Assembly: GCA_025917655.1 (NCBI GenBank)
Contig: CP084610.1
Coordinates: 2,108,001 to 2,172,000, forward strand
DNA from: Chlorella sorokiniana
Lineage: Eukaryota; Chlorophyta; Trebouxiophyceae; Chlorellales; Chlorellaceae
DNA: 64,000 bases
Reading direction: 5' to 3'
The notes under the pieces were generated by a model. The model had not been told where the DNA came from. It saw only the letters and a list, made by a program, of their open reading frames with translations, and ran no database searches. Position 1 is the first letter of the stretch. Each line of letters begins with the position of its first letter. A program made the position numbers and the translations under genes. Below, piece by piece: positions 44,863 to 55,656 of this stretch.

Positions 44863-46417
44863 ATGTCGCGCGGCCAAGTACCAATGACAGTCTTGGCTGA
44901 GCAGCTGCGGGCTGCGGCCTTTGACGGCCGCACAGCAGACGTGGCTCGCCAGTTGGCGCACAGGGGCGGGCGTGTAGTGGTAAACCATGTTGACTCTACG
45001 GCACTCACAGCGCTGCACCTGGCTGCAGAGGGGGGCACGCCGAGATCGTGCGCTTGCTTATTGCGGCGGGGGCAGACGTGCGCATGCCGGACGCAGCAGG
45101 CAACACAGCATTGCGCACTGCTGTCTTTGGCGGCCACGCCGTTATGGTTCGCCACCTGCTGGCGGCGGGTGCAGACCCCAGCTCATCGCCGGTGCTGAGC
45201 TCGGCGCCTATTGGCGTAGCTGCAATGAGGGGAGACAGCGAGATCGTGGCGCAGCTGCTGGCGGCCGGTGCCGACCCCAACTGCGCTTGCTCGAAGGGCG
45301 TCACTCCACTCATGCACGCCAGCCAGTTTGGGCGCGCAGAGTCAGTTCGGCTGCTGCTTGCGGCAGGCGCGGACGTCAATGCCAGGAGCTTAACGAACTG
45401 CGCGGCTTTGCTGGGGGCAGCGCGCCACGGCGCCCCAGAGGTGGTCGGGCTGCTGCTGGCGGCGGGGGCAGATGCAAACGTAGGCGAGAGCAGCAGCGGC
45501 GTCATGCCGCTGCACGCCGCTGCCCTTCCCGGCCTTTCCCTCAGCACCGCAGCAGCCTTCGACCTGGCAGCCAGGGGACCGCAGACACACCTCATCCCTG
45601 AGAGCGCCAGACGGGCTGGCGTCAACTACAACTCCTGCTTTGACATCGCCGCCCGCAGCACCAGCCCCAGCTCTCCGGTCGACAGGGCCGCCGTCATCCG
45701 CCAACTGGTGGCTGCTGGGGCTGTTTTGGATGTGCAGAACATCGCGGGCTTCACCCCGTTGCACTGTGCAGCCAGGTTTGGCCAGGCAGCGGTGGTGGAG
45801 GCGCTGCTGGAGGCTGGTGCTGATCCTGGAGCGCTGGATGGCGATGGGTTCTGCGCTCGGCAGCATGCAATGCTTGGGGGTTACACCGGCATCGCCCAAA
45901 TGCTGCAGCAGGCTCAGCTTGGTGCTGCGAGCGACAACGCCGGCCCCAGCAGGCGCCCGCCCAGCTTCCATGCTGCTGTCAGCCCCGCTGCAGCTGGCGC
46001 TGCCCCCTTGCCCGCTGCTGCCATCAGCCCCGCTGCAGCCAACGCTGACACCCCCTCGGCAGCTGCTGCGGTTACCCCAGCTGCAGCTGGCCCCGCCCCC
46101 CTCGCCCGCTGTTGCCGTCAGCCCGGCAGCAGCTGGTGCTGCCACCCCCTCCCCAGCTGCAGGCGGCTCGCAGCGGCCGCCCCATGTCTGCGCCTCATGT
46201 GGCCAGGAGGGCTGCGCTTGCAGAAGTGCTCCCGCTGCAAAGCAGTGCGCTACTGCGGGTGAGACGGGGAGGGATGCTGGCTGTAGGCTGGTGTCGTGAG
46301 GTGCTGACCGGTCTGTTGAAAGGGAATCTCCTGCCCCACCCCTTCAGCCCCTCCTGCCAGGCGGCACACTGGCGCCAGCACAGGCGAGCCTGTCGCCCGC
46401 CTGGCGGCAGTGCATGA
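44863..46417 (+). CDS. Ankyrin-repeat and MYND zinc-finger protein, array unit 2
   Basis: Same architecture as unit 1: MSRGQVPMTVLAEQLRAAAF, ankyrin repeats (IVRLLIAAGADVRMPDAAG, GVTPLMHASQFGRAESVRLL, FTPLHCAARFGQAAVVEALL), a longer alanine/proline linker with repeated AVSPAAAG, then the MYND finger ending at 46258 and a second exon at 46348-46417 (CQAAHWRQHRRACRPPGGSA). Three frame breaks are evident: in a run of six Gs near 45036 (shared with unit 3), in the linker near 46105, and at 46209 where the other units read GGACTG and this one GGCTG. If these are genuine the gene is dead; if they are base-calling errors it encodes a full-length protein. The linker is the longest of the five. Confidence 0.82.
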
Positions 46418-47252
46418 GAGTGGCGGCGGCAGGCCTGTGCTGGGCAGGAGGGGCGGCATGCGCCCTGGCTTTTCTTCAATCTGCATGGCAAGTATCTGAA
46501 AACACCGTGAGTTGCATTCACGAACATTCTGTATGACCCAGGTTGGCCTGGTTGCGGGCATAGGGCGCGAGGTGCAGCGGCAGCCTGCCTTCGGCTGCAG
46601 GCGCCAGCGCTGCTGATTGTGCTGTTGCTAAGAGGAGAGTCACCAGCGCGCCACGACCTGGCTGGCGGCACGGTGCAATGGCAGCTGGCCTGTGGGTTCT
46701 GCTGGTGGTGGTCAGGGCGGCAGCGTCGCCAGTCGAGCTCGTCGGCGGCGGCTGATGTCTGGCCCCTCTGAGGTTTGTGAACATCAGGGACATGGATCTG
46801 CATTGAATGCATCAATCCATTTCCTTGGTTGCACACTCTGGCGGCTTGAAGGGAGAGGATGTAGGGTGATTGTGGAGGCCCTTCGGCGCTGGTGCCAGCT
46901 CAGCTCTGAAAGCATGCTAAAGCATGACGCTGCCCGAGAGTCGAGCGGGAATCCGGCATGCCACTCATCGCGCTGTGCACCTACTACGGAAGTTCAATCA
47001 GCAAGACAAGGTCAGCCCGCCTCACAATCGGTGGTTCGCCTTTGATCGCTGGCGAAAAAGCCGCCACACCTCAATCTCTGAACGGCCCCAGGACCTTAAG
47101 AGGTGAACATGGAACGGCAACCCACCGCTTTCGCGCGTTGAAGCCTCCACAGCGCCCCTTACCACCCGCCTGGCCACTTGACGCTGCGGACAAGCGACAC
47201 GCTCTCTCAGTTCTTTTCACCATGCTGTAGCGCCTTGTTTCACGGTGCCGAA
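46418..47252. other. Spacer between units 2 and 3, with the clearest antisense ankyrin relic
   Basis: On the minus strand at about 46540-46690 an open stretch reads ALVTLLLATAQSAALAPAAE followed by GRLPLHLAPYARNQANLG. This aligns with ALVRLLLAAAPAAALVPDAL and GRLPLHLTPYARDPARS in the antisense ankyrin gene at 53387-54534. The rest is the shared spacer and upstream block. Confidence 0.75.
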
Positions 47253-48676
47253 ATGTCCCGCGGCCAAGTACCCATGACAGTTTTGGCTGAGCAGCTGCGG
47301 GCTGCGGCCTTCAGCGGCCGCACAGCCGAGGTGGCTCGCCTGCTGGCGCACCGCCGGGGGCGTTCAGCGGTGAACCTAGTTGACTCTGTGGCACTCACAG
47401 CGCTGCACCTGGCGGCGGCGGGGGGCACAACGAGATCGTGCGCCTGCTTATTGCGGCAGGGGCAGACGTGCACATGCCGGATGCAGCTGGCAGCACGGCG
47501 CTGCGCTCGGCTGTCTTGGGTGGCCACGCAGCTGTGGTTCGCCGCCTGCTGGCGGCTGGTGCAGACCCTGGCTCGCCGCAGCTGCTTGGCGCTGCTTCCC
47601 TTGCCGTGGCTGCGACGCGGGGTGACAGCGACATCGTGGCGCAGCTGCTGGCGGCCGGTGCCGACCCCAACTGCGCTTGCTCTGAGGGCTTCACTCCACT
47701 CATGCACGCCAGCCAGTCTGGGCGCGCAGAGTCAGTTCGGCTGCTGCTTGCGGCAGGCGCGGACGTCAATGCCATGGCCTCATCCGGCTGCACGGCTTTG
47801 CAGTTGGCAGCGCGCCACGGTGCCCCAGAGGTGGTCGGGCTGCTGCTGGCGGCGGGGGCAGACGCAAAGGTGGCCGATACAATTTCGTGCCTGACGCCGC
47901 TACACTACGCACCCTTCCCCCTGTCCGCCAGCGACGCAGCAGCCTCCAGTCAGGCAGCGATTGAGCGGCTGGCAGAACACCGGCCTGAGATCGCGAGACA
48001 GACATGCGTCACCTACAGCTCTTGCTTCGACATCGCCGCTGCCAGCACCCACCCCAGCTATCCGGTCGACAAGGCCGTCGTCGTCCGCCAGCTGGTGGCA
48101 GCTGGGCTGATCTGGAAGCACGGGACGATGAGGGCCGTGTACCCTTGCACTATGCAGCCAGGATGGGCCAGGCGGCGGTGGTGGAGGCGCTGCTGGAGGC
48201 TGGTGCTGATCCTGGAGCACTGGGTGGCGATGGGGCTGCCCATGGCAGCATGCGATGCATGAGGGTCACATTGGCATCGCCCACATGCTGCAGCAGGCTC
48301 AGCTTGGTGGCGTGAGCGGCAGCGCCGGCCCCTGCAGGCGCCCGCCCAGCTTCCCTGCTGCCGTCAGCCCCTCTGCAGCTGGGGCGGCCCCCTCGCCAGC
48401 TGCTGCCGTCAGATCTGCAGACGGCTCGCAGCGGCCGCCTCATGTCTGTGCTGCATGCGGCCAGGAGGGACTGCGCTTGCAGAAGTGCTCCCGCTGCAAA
48501 GCAGTGCGCTACTGCGGGTGAGAGGGAGAGGGATGGTGGCTGGTGGCTAGTGTTGTGAGGTGCTGGCTGTTTTGTTGAAAGGGAATCTCCTGCCCCACCC
48601 CTTCAGCCCCTCCTGCCAGGCGGCACACTGGCGCCAGCACAGGCGAGCCTGTCGCCCGCCTGGCGGCAGCGCGTGA
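47253..48676 (+). CDS. Ankyrin-repeat and MYND zinc-finger protein, array unit 3
   Basis: The first exon runs to 48517 and the second is 48607-48676. It has the common start MSRGQVPMTVLAEQLRAAAF, ankyrin repeats (IVRLLIAAGADVHMPDAAG, FTPLMHASQSGRAESVRLL, CTALQLAARHGAPEVVGLLL, VPLHYAARMGQAAVVEALL), a short linker and an intact MYND finger (CAACGQEGLRLQKCSRCKAV then CQAAHWRQHRRAC). One-base breaks are seen near 47423 (a six-G run identical to the one in unit 2), near 48108 and near 48235. The middle repeat region resembles unit 4 most. Role as for unit 1: a presumed interaction adaptor. Confidence 0.82.
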
Positions 48677-49405
48677 GAGTGGCGGCGGCAGGCCTGTGCT
48701 GGGCAGCATCGGCGGCAGCTGCCGCCCTGGCTTCCCCTGACCCGCATGGCGGTGATCTGGAAACATCTTGGGTTCATCCACAAGGTTCTCTTCATGGCTG
48801 AATGCCTGATCGTGGGCGTACAGATGCGAAATGCAGCGGCAGCCGGCCCGTGGGGTCTGCCGGCAGCGGTGAGGGCAGCAGAGGCACCATTTGAGCTTGT
48901 CGGCGGCGGCTCACTTCTGAGACCCCCGACAATCACGAATATCAATGTGTCTGCATGTGACTGCATTAAATGCACGATATGCATCATATACTGTTCGTGG
49001 GCGCACCCTCCAGCGACTGGAAGCGAGTGAATGAAGGATGCTTGTTAGAGACCATCTGAGCAGCGCTGGTGCCAGCTCAGCCTAGGGCATGACGACGGCA
49101 TACTGTCCGCCGGAAACCCTGCATTCGGGCTTTATGCGCCTGTCACAGGAATACAATCAGCAAGACAAGGTCAGTCCGCCTTACAATCGGTGGCTCGCAT
49201 GTGCTCTCTGGCAAAGGTTGCCACACGTCAACCCTGGACGGCACCAAGACCATTGCAGGTGTTCAAAAAACGGCACCGTGCCGCACTCGCGCGCTGCCGC
49301 CTCCCAACCGCTTCACAACCCGCCCTGGCACATGACGCTGCGGGTCTGCGACACGCTGTATCGATCCTTTTACCGTACTGCAGCGCCTTGTGTCAGGGTG
49401 CTGAA
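48677..49405. other. Spacer between units 3 and 4
   Basis: This spacer has the same order of shared blocks as the others. The antisense-ankyrin-related part is reduced to about 48820-48905 (AATGCAGCGGCAGCC and GGCAGCAGAGGCACC). Confidence 0.6.
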
Positions 49406-50851
49406 ATGTCCCGCGGCCAAGTACCAATGGGGGTCTTGGCTGAACAACTGCGGGCTGCAGCCTTCGATGGCCGCACGGCAGACGTGGCTCGCCTGCTGGC
49501 GCACCGGCGTGGACGTGCGGCGGTGAACCTAGCTGACGCCGCCGCGGGACACACAGCGCTGCACCTGGCAGCAACGGAGGGACACTATGAGATCGTGTGC
49601 TCGCTTATTGCGGCAGGAGCAAACGTGCACTTGCTGGCAGCAGTGGGCTACTCGCCGTTGTACGCAGCGGTCTTGGGCGGCCACATTGCTGTGGTTCACC
49701 GGCTGCTGGCGGCTGGTGCAGACCCTGGCTCGTCGCGGCTGCCGAGCGACGCGCCCATTATCGTGGCTTCAATAAGGGGAGACAGCGACATCGTGGCCAA
49801 GCTGCTGGCGGCCGGTGCCAACCCCAACTGCGCTTGCTCTGAGGGCTTCACTCCACTTGTGCACGCCAGCCAGTTTGGGCGCGCAGAGGCCGTGCGGCTG
49901 CTGCTTGCGGCAGGCGCGGACGTCAATGCCAGGAACGGGAGCGGCCACACGGCTTTGCAGTTGGCAGCGCGCCACGGTGCCCCAGAGGTGGTCGGGCTGC
50001 TGCTGGCGGGGGGGGCAGACGCAAACGAAGGCGAGGACAGAACCGGCAGCAAACCGCTGTACGCCGCAGCCGTCCCCTCCCCGTCCCTCAGCGACGTGGC
50101 AGCTCGCTTCGCAGACCCCGTTCCCAAAAGCGCCAGACGTGCTGGCGCCGATTACAACTCGTGCTCTGTCCTCGCCGCCAGCAGCGCCAGCCCCAGCTCT
50201 CCGGTTGACAAGGCTGCCGTCATACGCCAGCTAGTGGCAGCTGGGGCTGATCTGGAGGCGCGGAACCTCGAGGGCTGCACCCCTTTGCATTATGCAGCCG
50301 GTATGGGCCAGGCAGCGGCGGTGGAGGCGCTGCTGGAGGCTGGTGCTGATCCCAGAGCGCTGGACAGTGCTGGGCGCTGCGCCCGGCAGTATGCGTTACA
50401 CGGCGGTCACACCAGCATCGCCCAAATGCTGCAGCAGGCTCAGCTTGGTGGTGTGAGCGGCAGCGCAGGCCCCAGCAGCCGCCCGACCAGCTTTCCTGCC
50501 GCCTGCAGCCCCGCTGCAGCTGGCCCCCATTCAGTCGCCCGTTAATGCCGTAAGCCCGGCAGCAGCTGGCGCTGCCAACCCTTCCTCAGCCGCAGGCGGC
50601 TCGCAGCGGCAGCCCCATGTCTGTGCTGCATGCGGCCTGGAGGGACTGCGCCTGCAAAAGTGCTCCCGCTGCAAAGCAGTGCGCTACTGCGGGTGAGGCG
50701 AGGAGGGATGCTGGCTGGAGGCAGGTGCTTTGACGTGCTTGTTGTCTTGTTGACAGGGAACCTGCTGCCCCACCCCTGCAGCACCTCCTGCCAGGCCGCA
50801 CACTGGCGCCAGCACAGGCGAGCCTGTTGCCCGCCTGGCGGCAGCGCGTGA
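49406..50851 (+). CDS. Ankyrin-repeat and MYND zinc-finger protein, array unit 4
   Basis: This is the best-preserved reading frame of the middle units: one uninterrupted stretch from MSRGQVPMGVLAEQLRAAAF through all ankyrin repeats (HTALHLAATEGHYEIVCSLI, YSPLYAAVLGGHIAVVHRLL, FTPLVHASQFGRAEAVRLLL, HTALQLAARHGAPEVVGLLL, CTPLHYAAGMGQAAAVEALL) to about 50525. There one base is missing before the linker SPVNAVSPAAAGAANPSS and the MYND finger (CAACGLEGLRLQKCSRCKAV). Exon 1 ends at 50692 and exon 2 is 50782-50851, with TSCQAAHWRQHRRACCPP, where an extra cysteine replaces the arginine seen in the other units. Confidence 0.86.
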
Positions 50852-51571
50852 GGTTGGTGGCTGCAGGCCTGTGCTGGGCAGGAGCGGCGGCAGCTGCTCC
50901 CGGCCAGGCATCCTCTGACCCGCATGGCAGAGTCTGAAAACATTTTGAATGTTTTCACGAGATTCAGCAGCCCGGCGCGCGGTGGCTCTGACTGGCCGCA
51001 AGGTGCAGCGGCAGCCGACCTTCTGGCTCGGCTGGCAGCGGTCCAGATGCACCCGCCGGGCTTGGCGGCGGCGGCTCGGCCGAGGCCCGGCGCCCCCAAG
51101 GTTCATTAACATCAGTGACATGGATTTGCATTGAGATGCACGGTTTGCATCAATCACATTTCGGATTTGCACACTCCATGAGCTGGCAGGGAGAGGATGA
51201 AGGGTGCTGGGCGAGCAGCGCGGATGCCAGCTCAATTCTGGCATGACGGCCGCCGCGAGAGGCGAGCGGGAATCCGGCTTACATCCTTTTGCGGTCTGCA
51301 CACCTACAGGAGTTTAATCAGCAAGACAAGGTCAGCCCGCCTTACAAATGGTGACTCGCCTCTGATTGCTGGCAGAGCCGCCGCCACTTCTCAACATTGA
51401 ACGGCACCGAGACCTCTACAGGTGCTCAATGAACAGTAACCTGGCGTATTGGCGCGCCGCTGCCTCCACAACGCCCCTCACCCCCTGGATGCTTGACGCT
51501 GCAGATTTGCAACACGCTGTTTTGATTCTTCCACCGTGCTGCACAGCCTCCCTGCACAGCACAGTGTCAAA
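50852..51571. other. Spacer between units 4 and 5
   Basis: Shared blocks are as in the other spacers. The antisense-ankyrin-related part is at about 50975-51075 (AAGGTGCAGCGGCAGCC). Confidence 0.6.
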
Positions 51572-53004
51572 ATGCCCCGCGGCCAAGTACCAATGACAGC
51601 TTTGGCTGAGCAGCTGCGGGCTGCAGCCAGTAGCGGCCGCACGGCAGAGGTGGCTCGCCTGCTGGCGCACCGGCGCGGGCGTGCGGCGGTGAACCTAGTG
51701 AGTTCAGCCGCGGGACAGACAGCGCTGCACCTGGCGGCGGCAGAAGGGCATCACGAGATTGCGCGCTCGCTGATCGCGGCAGGGGCAGATGTGCACTTGC
51801 TGTCAGCAGGCGGGCACTCGCCGTTGTGCATGGCGGTAGCGGGAGGCCATGCAGCTGTAGTGCGCCACCTGCTGGCGGCGGGGGCAGATCCCGGCTGCTT
51901 GTCGCAGCCGCTCTGCCCCACGCCCTTGTACCTGGCTGCGATGAGGGGCGACAGCGACATCATGGCGCAGCTGCTGGCGGCCGGCGCCGACCCCAACTGC
52001 GCTGACTCAAGCGGTGTCACTCCACTCATGATCGCTAGCCAGTTTGGGCGAGCGGAGGCCGCTCGGCTGCTGCTTGCGGCAGGCGCGGACGTCAACGCCA
52101 GGGCCTTGATCGGCGGCACGGCCTTGCAGGGGGCGGTGCGCCAAGGTGCCCCAGAGGTGGTCGGGCTGCTGCTGGCGGCTGGGGCGGACGCAAACCAAAG
52201 CGATGGCAGCGCTGGCCTCAAAGTGCTACACACAGCTGCCGGCCCTGACTCCCTCAGCAGCGCGGCAGGCCCGCTGGCAGAGCACCGGCCTGACAACGCG
52301 AGACAGGCTGGCGTCAACTTCAGGTCTTGCATCGACCTCGCCGCCAGCAGCGCCAGCCCCAGCTCTCCGGTTGACAGGGCCGCCGTCGTCCGCCAGCTGG
52401 TGGCAGCTGGGGCTGATTTGGAGGCGCGGACTGATGGGGGCAACACCCCGTTGCACTGTGCCGCCTTTTGGGGCCAGGCAGCGGCGGTGGAGGCGCTGCT
52501 GGAGGCTGGAGCTGATCCCCGAGTGCTGGACGGGATTGGGCACTGCCCTCGGCAGCATGCGATAGTTGGGGGTCACACTGGCATCGCCCAAATGCTGCAG
52601 CAGGCTCAGCTTGGTGCTGTGAGCGGCAGCGACGGCCCCAGTAAGCGCCAGCCGAGCTTTAGGCCGGAAGCAGCTGGCCCGGCCACCCCTTGCCCGCTGC
52701 TGCCGTCAACCCCGCAGCAGCTGGCGCTGCCACCCCTGCCCCAGCTGCAAGCGACTCGCAGCGACCGCCCCATGTCTGTGCTGCTTGTGGCCAGGAGGGA
52801 CTGCGCTTGCAAAAGTGCTCCCGCTGCAAGGCAGTGCGCTACTGCGGGTGAGCCGCCGAGGATGCTGGCTCGTGGCTGTGCTTTGCCATGCTGGCTGGTT
52901 TGTTGAAAGGGAACCTGCTGCCCCACCCCTTCAGCCCTTCCTGCCAGGCGGCACACTGGCGCCAGCACAGGCGAGCCTGTCGCCCGCCTGGCGGCAGCGC
53001 GTGA
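51572..53004 (+). CDS. Ankyrin-repeat and MYND zinc-finger protein, array unit 5
   Basis: The frame is uninterrupted from MPRGQVPMTALAEQLRAAAS through the ankyrin repeats (QTALHLAAAEGHHEIARSLI, HSPLCMAVAGGHAAVVRHLL, PTPLYLAAMRGDSDIMAQLL, GVTPLMIASQFGRAEAARLL, NTPLHCAAFWGQAAAVEALL) to about 52690. One base is missing there, before the linker AVNPAAAGAATPAPAASDS and the MYND finger (CAACGQEGLRLQKCSRCKAV). Exon 1 ends at 52847 and exon 2 is 52935-53004 (CQAAHWRQHRRAC). The start sequence MPRG and several repeat residues pair it with unit 1 rather than with units 2-4. Confidence 0.87.
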
Positions 53005-53386
53005 GAGTGGCGGCGGCAGGCCTATGCTGGGCAGGAGCGGCGGCAGCTCCGCCCTGACTTCCCCTTAACACGCATAATGAGTGCTGGAAAGATCGTGGGT
53101 GCATTCACGAGTTTCTCGCACATGGATGACCCGCGTGAGCCTGCAAATTTGTTAGTACGACCTGCAGCGATCCGCGTATAACCCCACTTGAGCTGCCAGC
53201 CAGGGTTGCACAGCACAGCCCGCCCGAACTTGCGCACTAACGCTTACGCTGGCGCCGTCGCTAGGGATCAGCATCTTTGTGAAGAAGGGCATGGCATCAT
53301 CTTAAAAGATTTTCATGAAGGCAGGTTTTCGTCAAAGAAGGAAGAAGTAGGGAAGAATGTATGGCAGAGCTGCAGCTACAACGTAG
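53005..53386. other. End of array and convergent 3' region
   Basis: The shared 3' block continues to about 53110, then the sequence becomes unique and AT-richer (53260-53390). It is the common 3' side of unit 5 (+) and the antisense ankyrin gene (-). Confidence 0.55.
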
Positions 53387-54534
53387 TCAGGTCAGGCACA
53401 GCGGCAGGATGCGCGAGGCCGCGTCCCTCGGGAGCCCGACCGCCGACAAGCACAGCGCCGCTGCGAGCAGCCGAGCGCGCTGCTGCTCCTCCAGGCGTGC
53501 CACCAGCCAGCCCGCCTCCTCAGCGGATCGCTGCACCACCGCCGGCAGCGCCGCAGCCAGCTGGGGGCAGGGGAGGGCAGCAGGCACCACTCTGCCGCCG
53601 TCAGCGCCAGCCTGGCGACCAGCAGCGGCAGCAGGCGCACCGCAGGCTGCCCTGCTGCCAGGATGAGCCCGAGGGCGGGCTGCGCGGCGGGCGCGCTGCG
53701 TACGAGGCAGAAAGCTGCGGAGCAGCCACGGAGGGGCAGGTACCAGGACTGGAGAATGAGGTGGAGGGGGAGTGGCCGTGCGCATCCGGTGCGTGCGCCA
53801 GCTCGGGCGCCGCCGCCGCCAGCAGCTCCACCATGGCACCGTCGCTGGCATCCGCCGCCCTGTGGATGGGAGCCTGTCGGTGCTCGTCCAGCGCGCGTGC
53901 CGTCTGCGGGGCGGCCAGCAGCAGCTGCCGGGCAGCTTCGTGGCAGCCGCACCCGGCCGCGTGGTGCAGCGGCGTCCATCCGCCGATCGGGCGGCCGCGG
54001 CCGCGGCCGACGCTGCCGCCAGCAGCAGGCTCGTGATGGCGGCGGAGCGGGCGGGGTCGCGGGCGTAAGGCGTGAGGTGCAGCGGCAGCCTGCCGAGGGC
54101 GTCAGGCACCAGCGCCGCCGCCGGTGCCGCCGCCAGCAGCAGCCGCACCAGCGCGACGTGGCCCTGGCTGGCGGCATGGTGCAGCGGCAGGCGGCCCGAC
54201 CCTGTGTTCGCCACGATGGCGGCTTGCGGCGCAGCTTGCAGCAGCGCCACGGCGGCTACCTCCCTGCCGTGAAGCGCGGCCAGGTGCAGAGGGGTGGCCC
54301 CGTGGCATCCGTCGAGCACGCCGTGTGCGGGGCCGCCGCCAGCAGGGCGCGCAGCATGGCGGTACAGTGCCGCAGCACCGCAAGGTGGGTGGGCAGCCGG
54401 CCGAAGGAGCTGGGCAGGGCTGCACCCGGTTCTGCCCCCGCAGCAACCAGAGCGACCACCCGCTCCTCCTCGCCCGCTTCGGAAGCGCGGCGTAGCTCGT
54501 CGCTGCTGGGCAGGGGCGCAGGCGCAGGCTCCAT
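53387..54534 (-). CDS. Ankyrin-repeat protein, antisense partner of the array
   Basis: The start MEPAPAPLPSSDELRRASEA at 54534 precedes a run of ankyrin repeats: RVVALVAAGAEPG, RLPTHLAVLRHCTAMLRALL, ATPLHLAALHGREVAAVALL, RLPLHHAASQGHVALVRLLL, RLPLHLTPYARDPARSAAIT, a WTPLHHAAGCGCHEAARQLL-type block in another frame, and PIHRAADASDGAMVELLAAA. The C-terminal part after about 53800 (ALCLSAVGLPRDAASRILPL at the end) resembles the tail of other green-algal ankyrin proteins. It has no MYND finger. The frame must shift near 54290, 54005, 53780 and 53650, so it is either poorly sequenced or decaying. No intron is obvious. It converges on unit 5, and fragments of its sequence sit in antisense orientation in the spacers of the array. 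Confidence 0.7.
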
Positions 54535-55096
54535 GAGAAGCTGCACAACAGGAGTTGGGGGCAGGAGGCTCCACACCAAAAGAGCTGCAGGAAGGCAGGC
54601 AGCTGCACCCAACCTGCCGGGCCGACCCAGCCGGCACTGCGGCAGCCAGCTCAGGCGGCGCCGCTGAAAGGTGGCGGGTCGCGGAACCTCACCCCGGCAG
54701 TTGTCGCCTTGCCAACGTCAAACAAACAAGGTTGGGCTACTGCCGACACCCCGGGGAGCAAAATAGCGCCAGACGAGGGAAGCGCGTCGGCACTAGCACT
54801 CTGCAAGCGCTCCGAAAAGGCTGCTTCTGGTGCAGAGGAAGCACGCGAGGACCAACAGACATGCCGGCGCTCCGGGAGCCTCTCAAGTCCATTGATTCAG
54901 GCAGCTGTCAGCGCCGCCAGCTGGCCAGCTTGCCAGCACCCACACCAGCTCCGTCATCCCTCACATCAGGCGCCCAGCACGAGAACATTCCTTACACAGC
55001 AGATCAGCAAGGGGATGATGATGGCGGCAGCATTACTGTAGGAGAAGGCGCCATGGCGGCAGCAGTAGTGCCAGCAGCCGTTCTGCGTGCTGCGCA
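54535..55096. other. Intergenic region
   Basis: This is upstream of the antisense ankyrin gene and downstream of the methyltransferase gene, both on the minus strand. Open frames here are not family-like. I see nothing more. Confidence 0.45.
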
Positions 55097-55656
55097 TCAG
55101 GGCTGCGACTGCGACCAGTGCGTGCTTTCATACACCCTGGCCCTGCACTTGCCGTGGGACACCTCCACGCCGGGCACGCGGTCCCAGCCCCACCCGCTCC
55201 TGATCTCTGGGCGCTTGCCCGCGGACAGCACCAGCAGCCGCCTGGCCCTCCAGCTCAGCTCCCACAGCAGCGGGAAGAGATCGTCGCCAGCCAGGTGCAG
55301 CGCGTACGAGCACACCACCAAGTCGAAGCGCGCGTCGCCCAGGGCGCCGTTTGCGACGTCGCGGAAGGAGCGGGGCAGGCACCGGCGCCCCGTGCGCGCC
55401 TCGTACGCCGCTCCCGTGAACGGGTCCACCGCCGTCAGCGCCACGCCCGGCGCCGCCTCCAGCACCGCGGAGCTCACCTCGCCGCTGCCGGCCGCGAGGT
55501 CCAGCACCGCGGGGCTGCGCCCGGGAGCTCCAGGGCCATGTACTGCTGCACGCTCGCTTGTACATCCCCCACGTGGGGGTTGCGGTAGTCGGCGGCGTGG
55601 AGGCGGTAGAAGCCGACCACCCCAAACGTCGCATACTCCTCCCGCATCGACACCAT
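55097..55656 (-). CDS. Small SAM-dependent methyltransferase
   Basis: A single minus-strand exon starts at MVSMREEYATFGVVGFYRLH and continues HAADYRNPHVGDVQASVQQY. After one missing base near 55527 it reads SPAVLDLAAGSGEVSSAVLE, the glycine-rich SAM-binding motif I of class I methyltransferases. The acidic motif II follows (VALTAVDPFTGAAYEARTG), then the motif IV region FDLVVCSYALHL. It ends GVEVSHGKCRARVYESTHWS. At about 186 residues it is short, with just the Rossmann core. The substrate cannot be told from the sequence. No targeting leader is seen. Confidence 0.75.

Larger units (their letters stand above)
42130..53110 (+). repeat. Five-unit tandem array of ankyrin-MYND genes with duplicated flanks
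   Basis: The gene starts lie at 42666, 44863, 47253, 49406 and 51572, a period of about 2.2-2.4 kb. Duplication covers more than the coding parts. Each unit carries an upstream block with CAAGACAAGGTCAGCCCGCC or a close variant some 250 bases before the ATG (42415, 44620, 47003, 49163, 51325). Each also has a shared 3' block with GGCGGCGGCAGGCCTGTGCTGGGCAG after the stop, and a spacer block containing 'GGTTCATGACCATCAAT' and 'CATTGAATGCAC' variants. The spacer block is also found upstream of the first unit at 42185-42240. Homology ends near 53110. Confidence 0.93.

Noticed and set aside
44863-48676. Calling array units 2 and 3 pseudogenes outright
   Set aside because: Their frame breaks are of the same one-base G/C-run kind seen in housekeeping genes of this window, and all MYND residues are intact, so error is as likely as decay.
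42666-53004. Reading the array as a CRISPR-like or satellite repeat
   Set aside because: The units are gene-sized with coding exons, a conserved intron and diverged spacers, so it is a tandem gene family.
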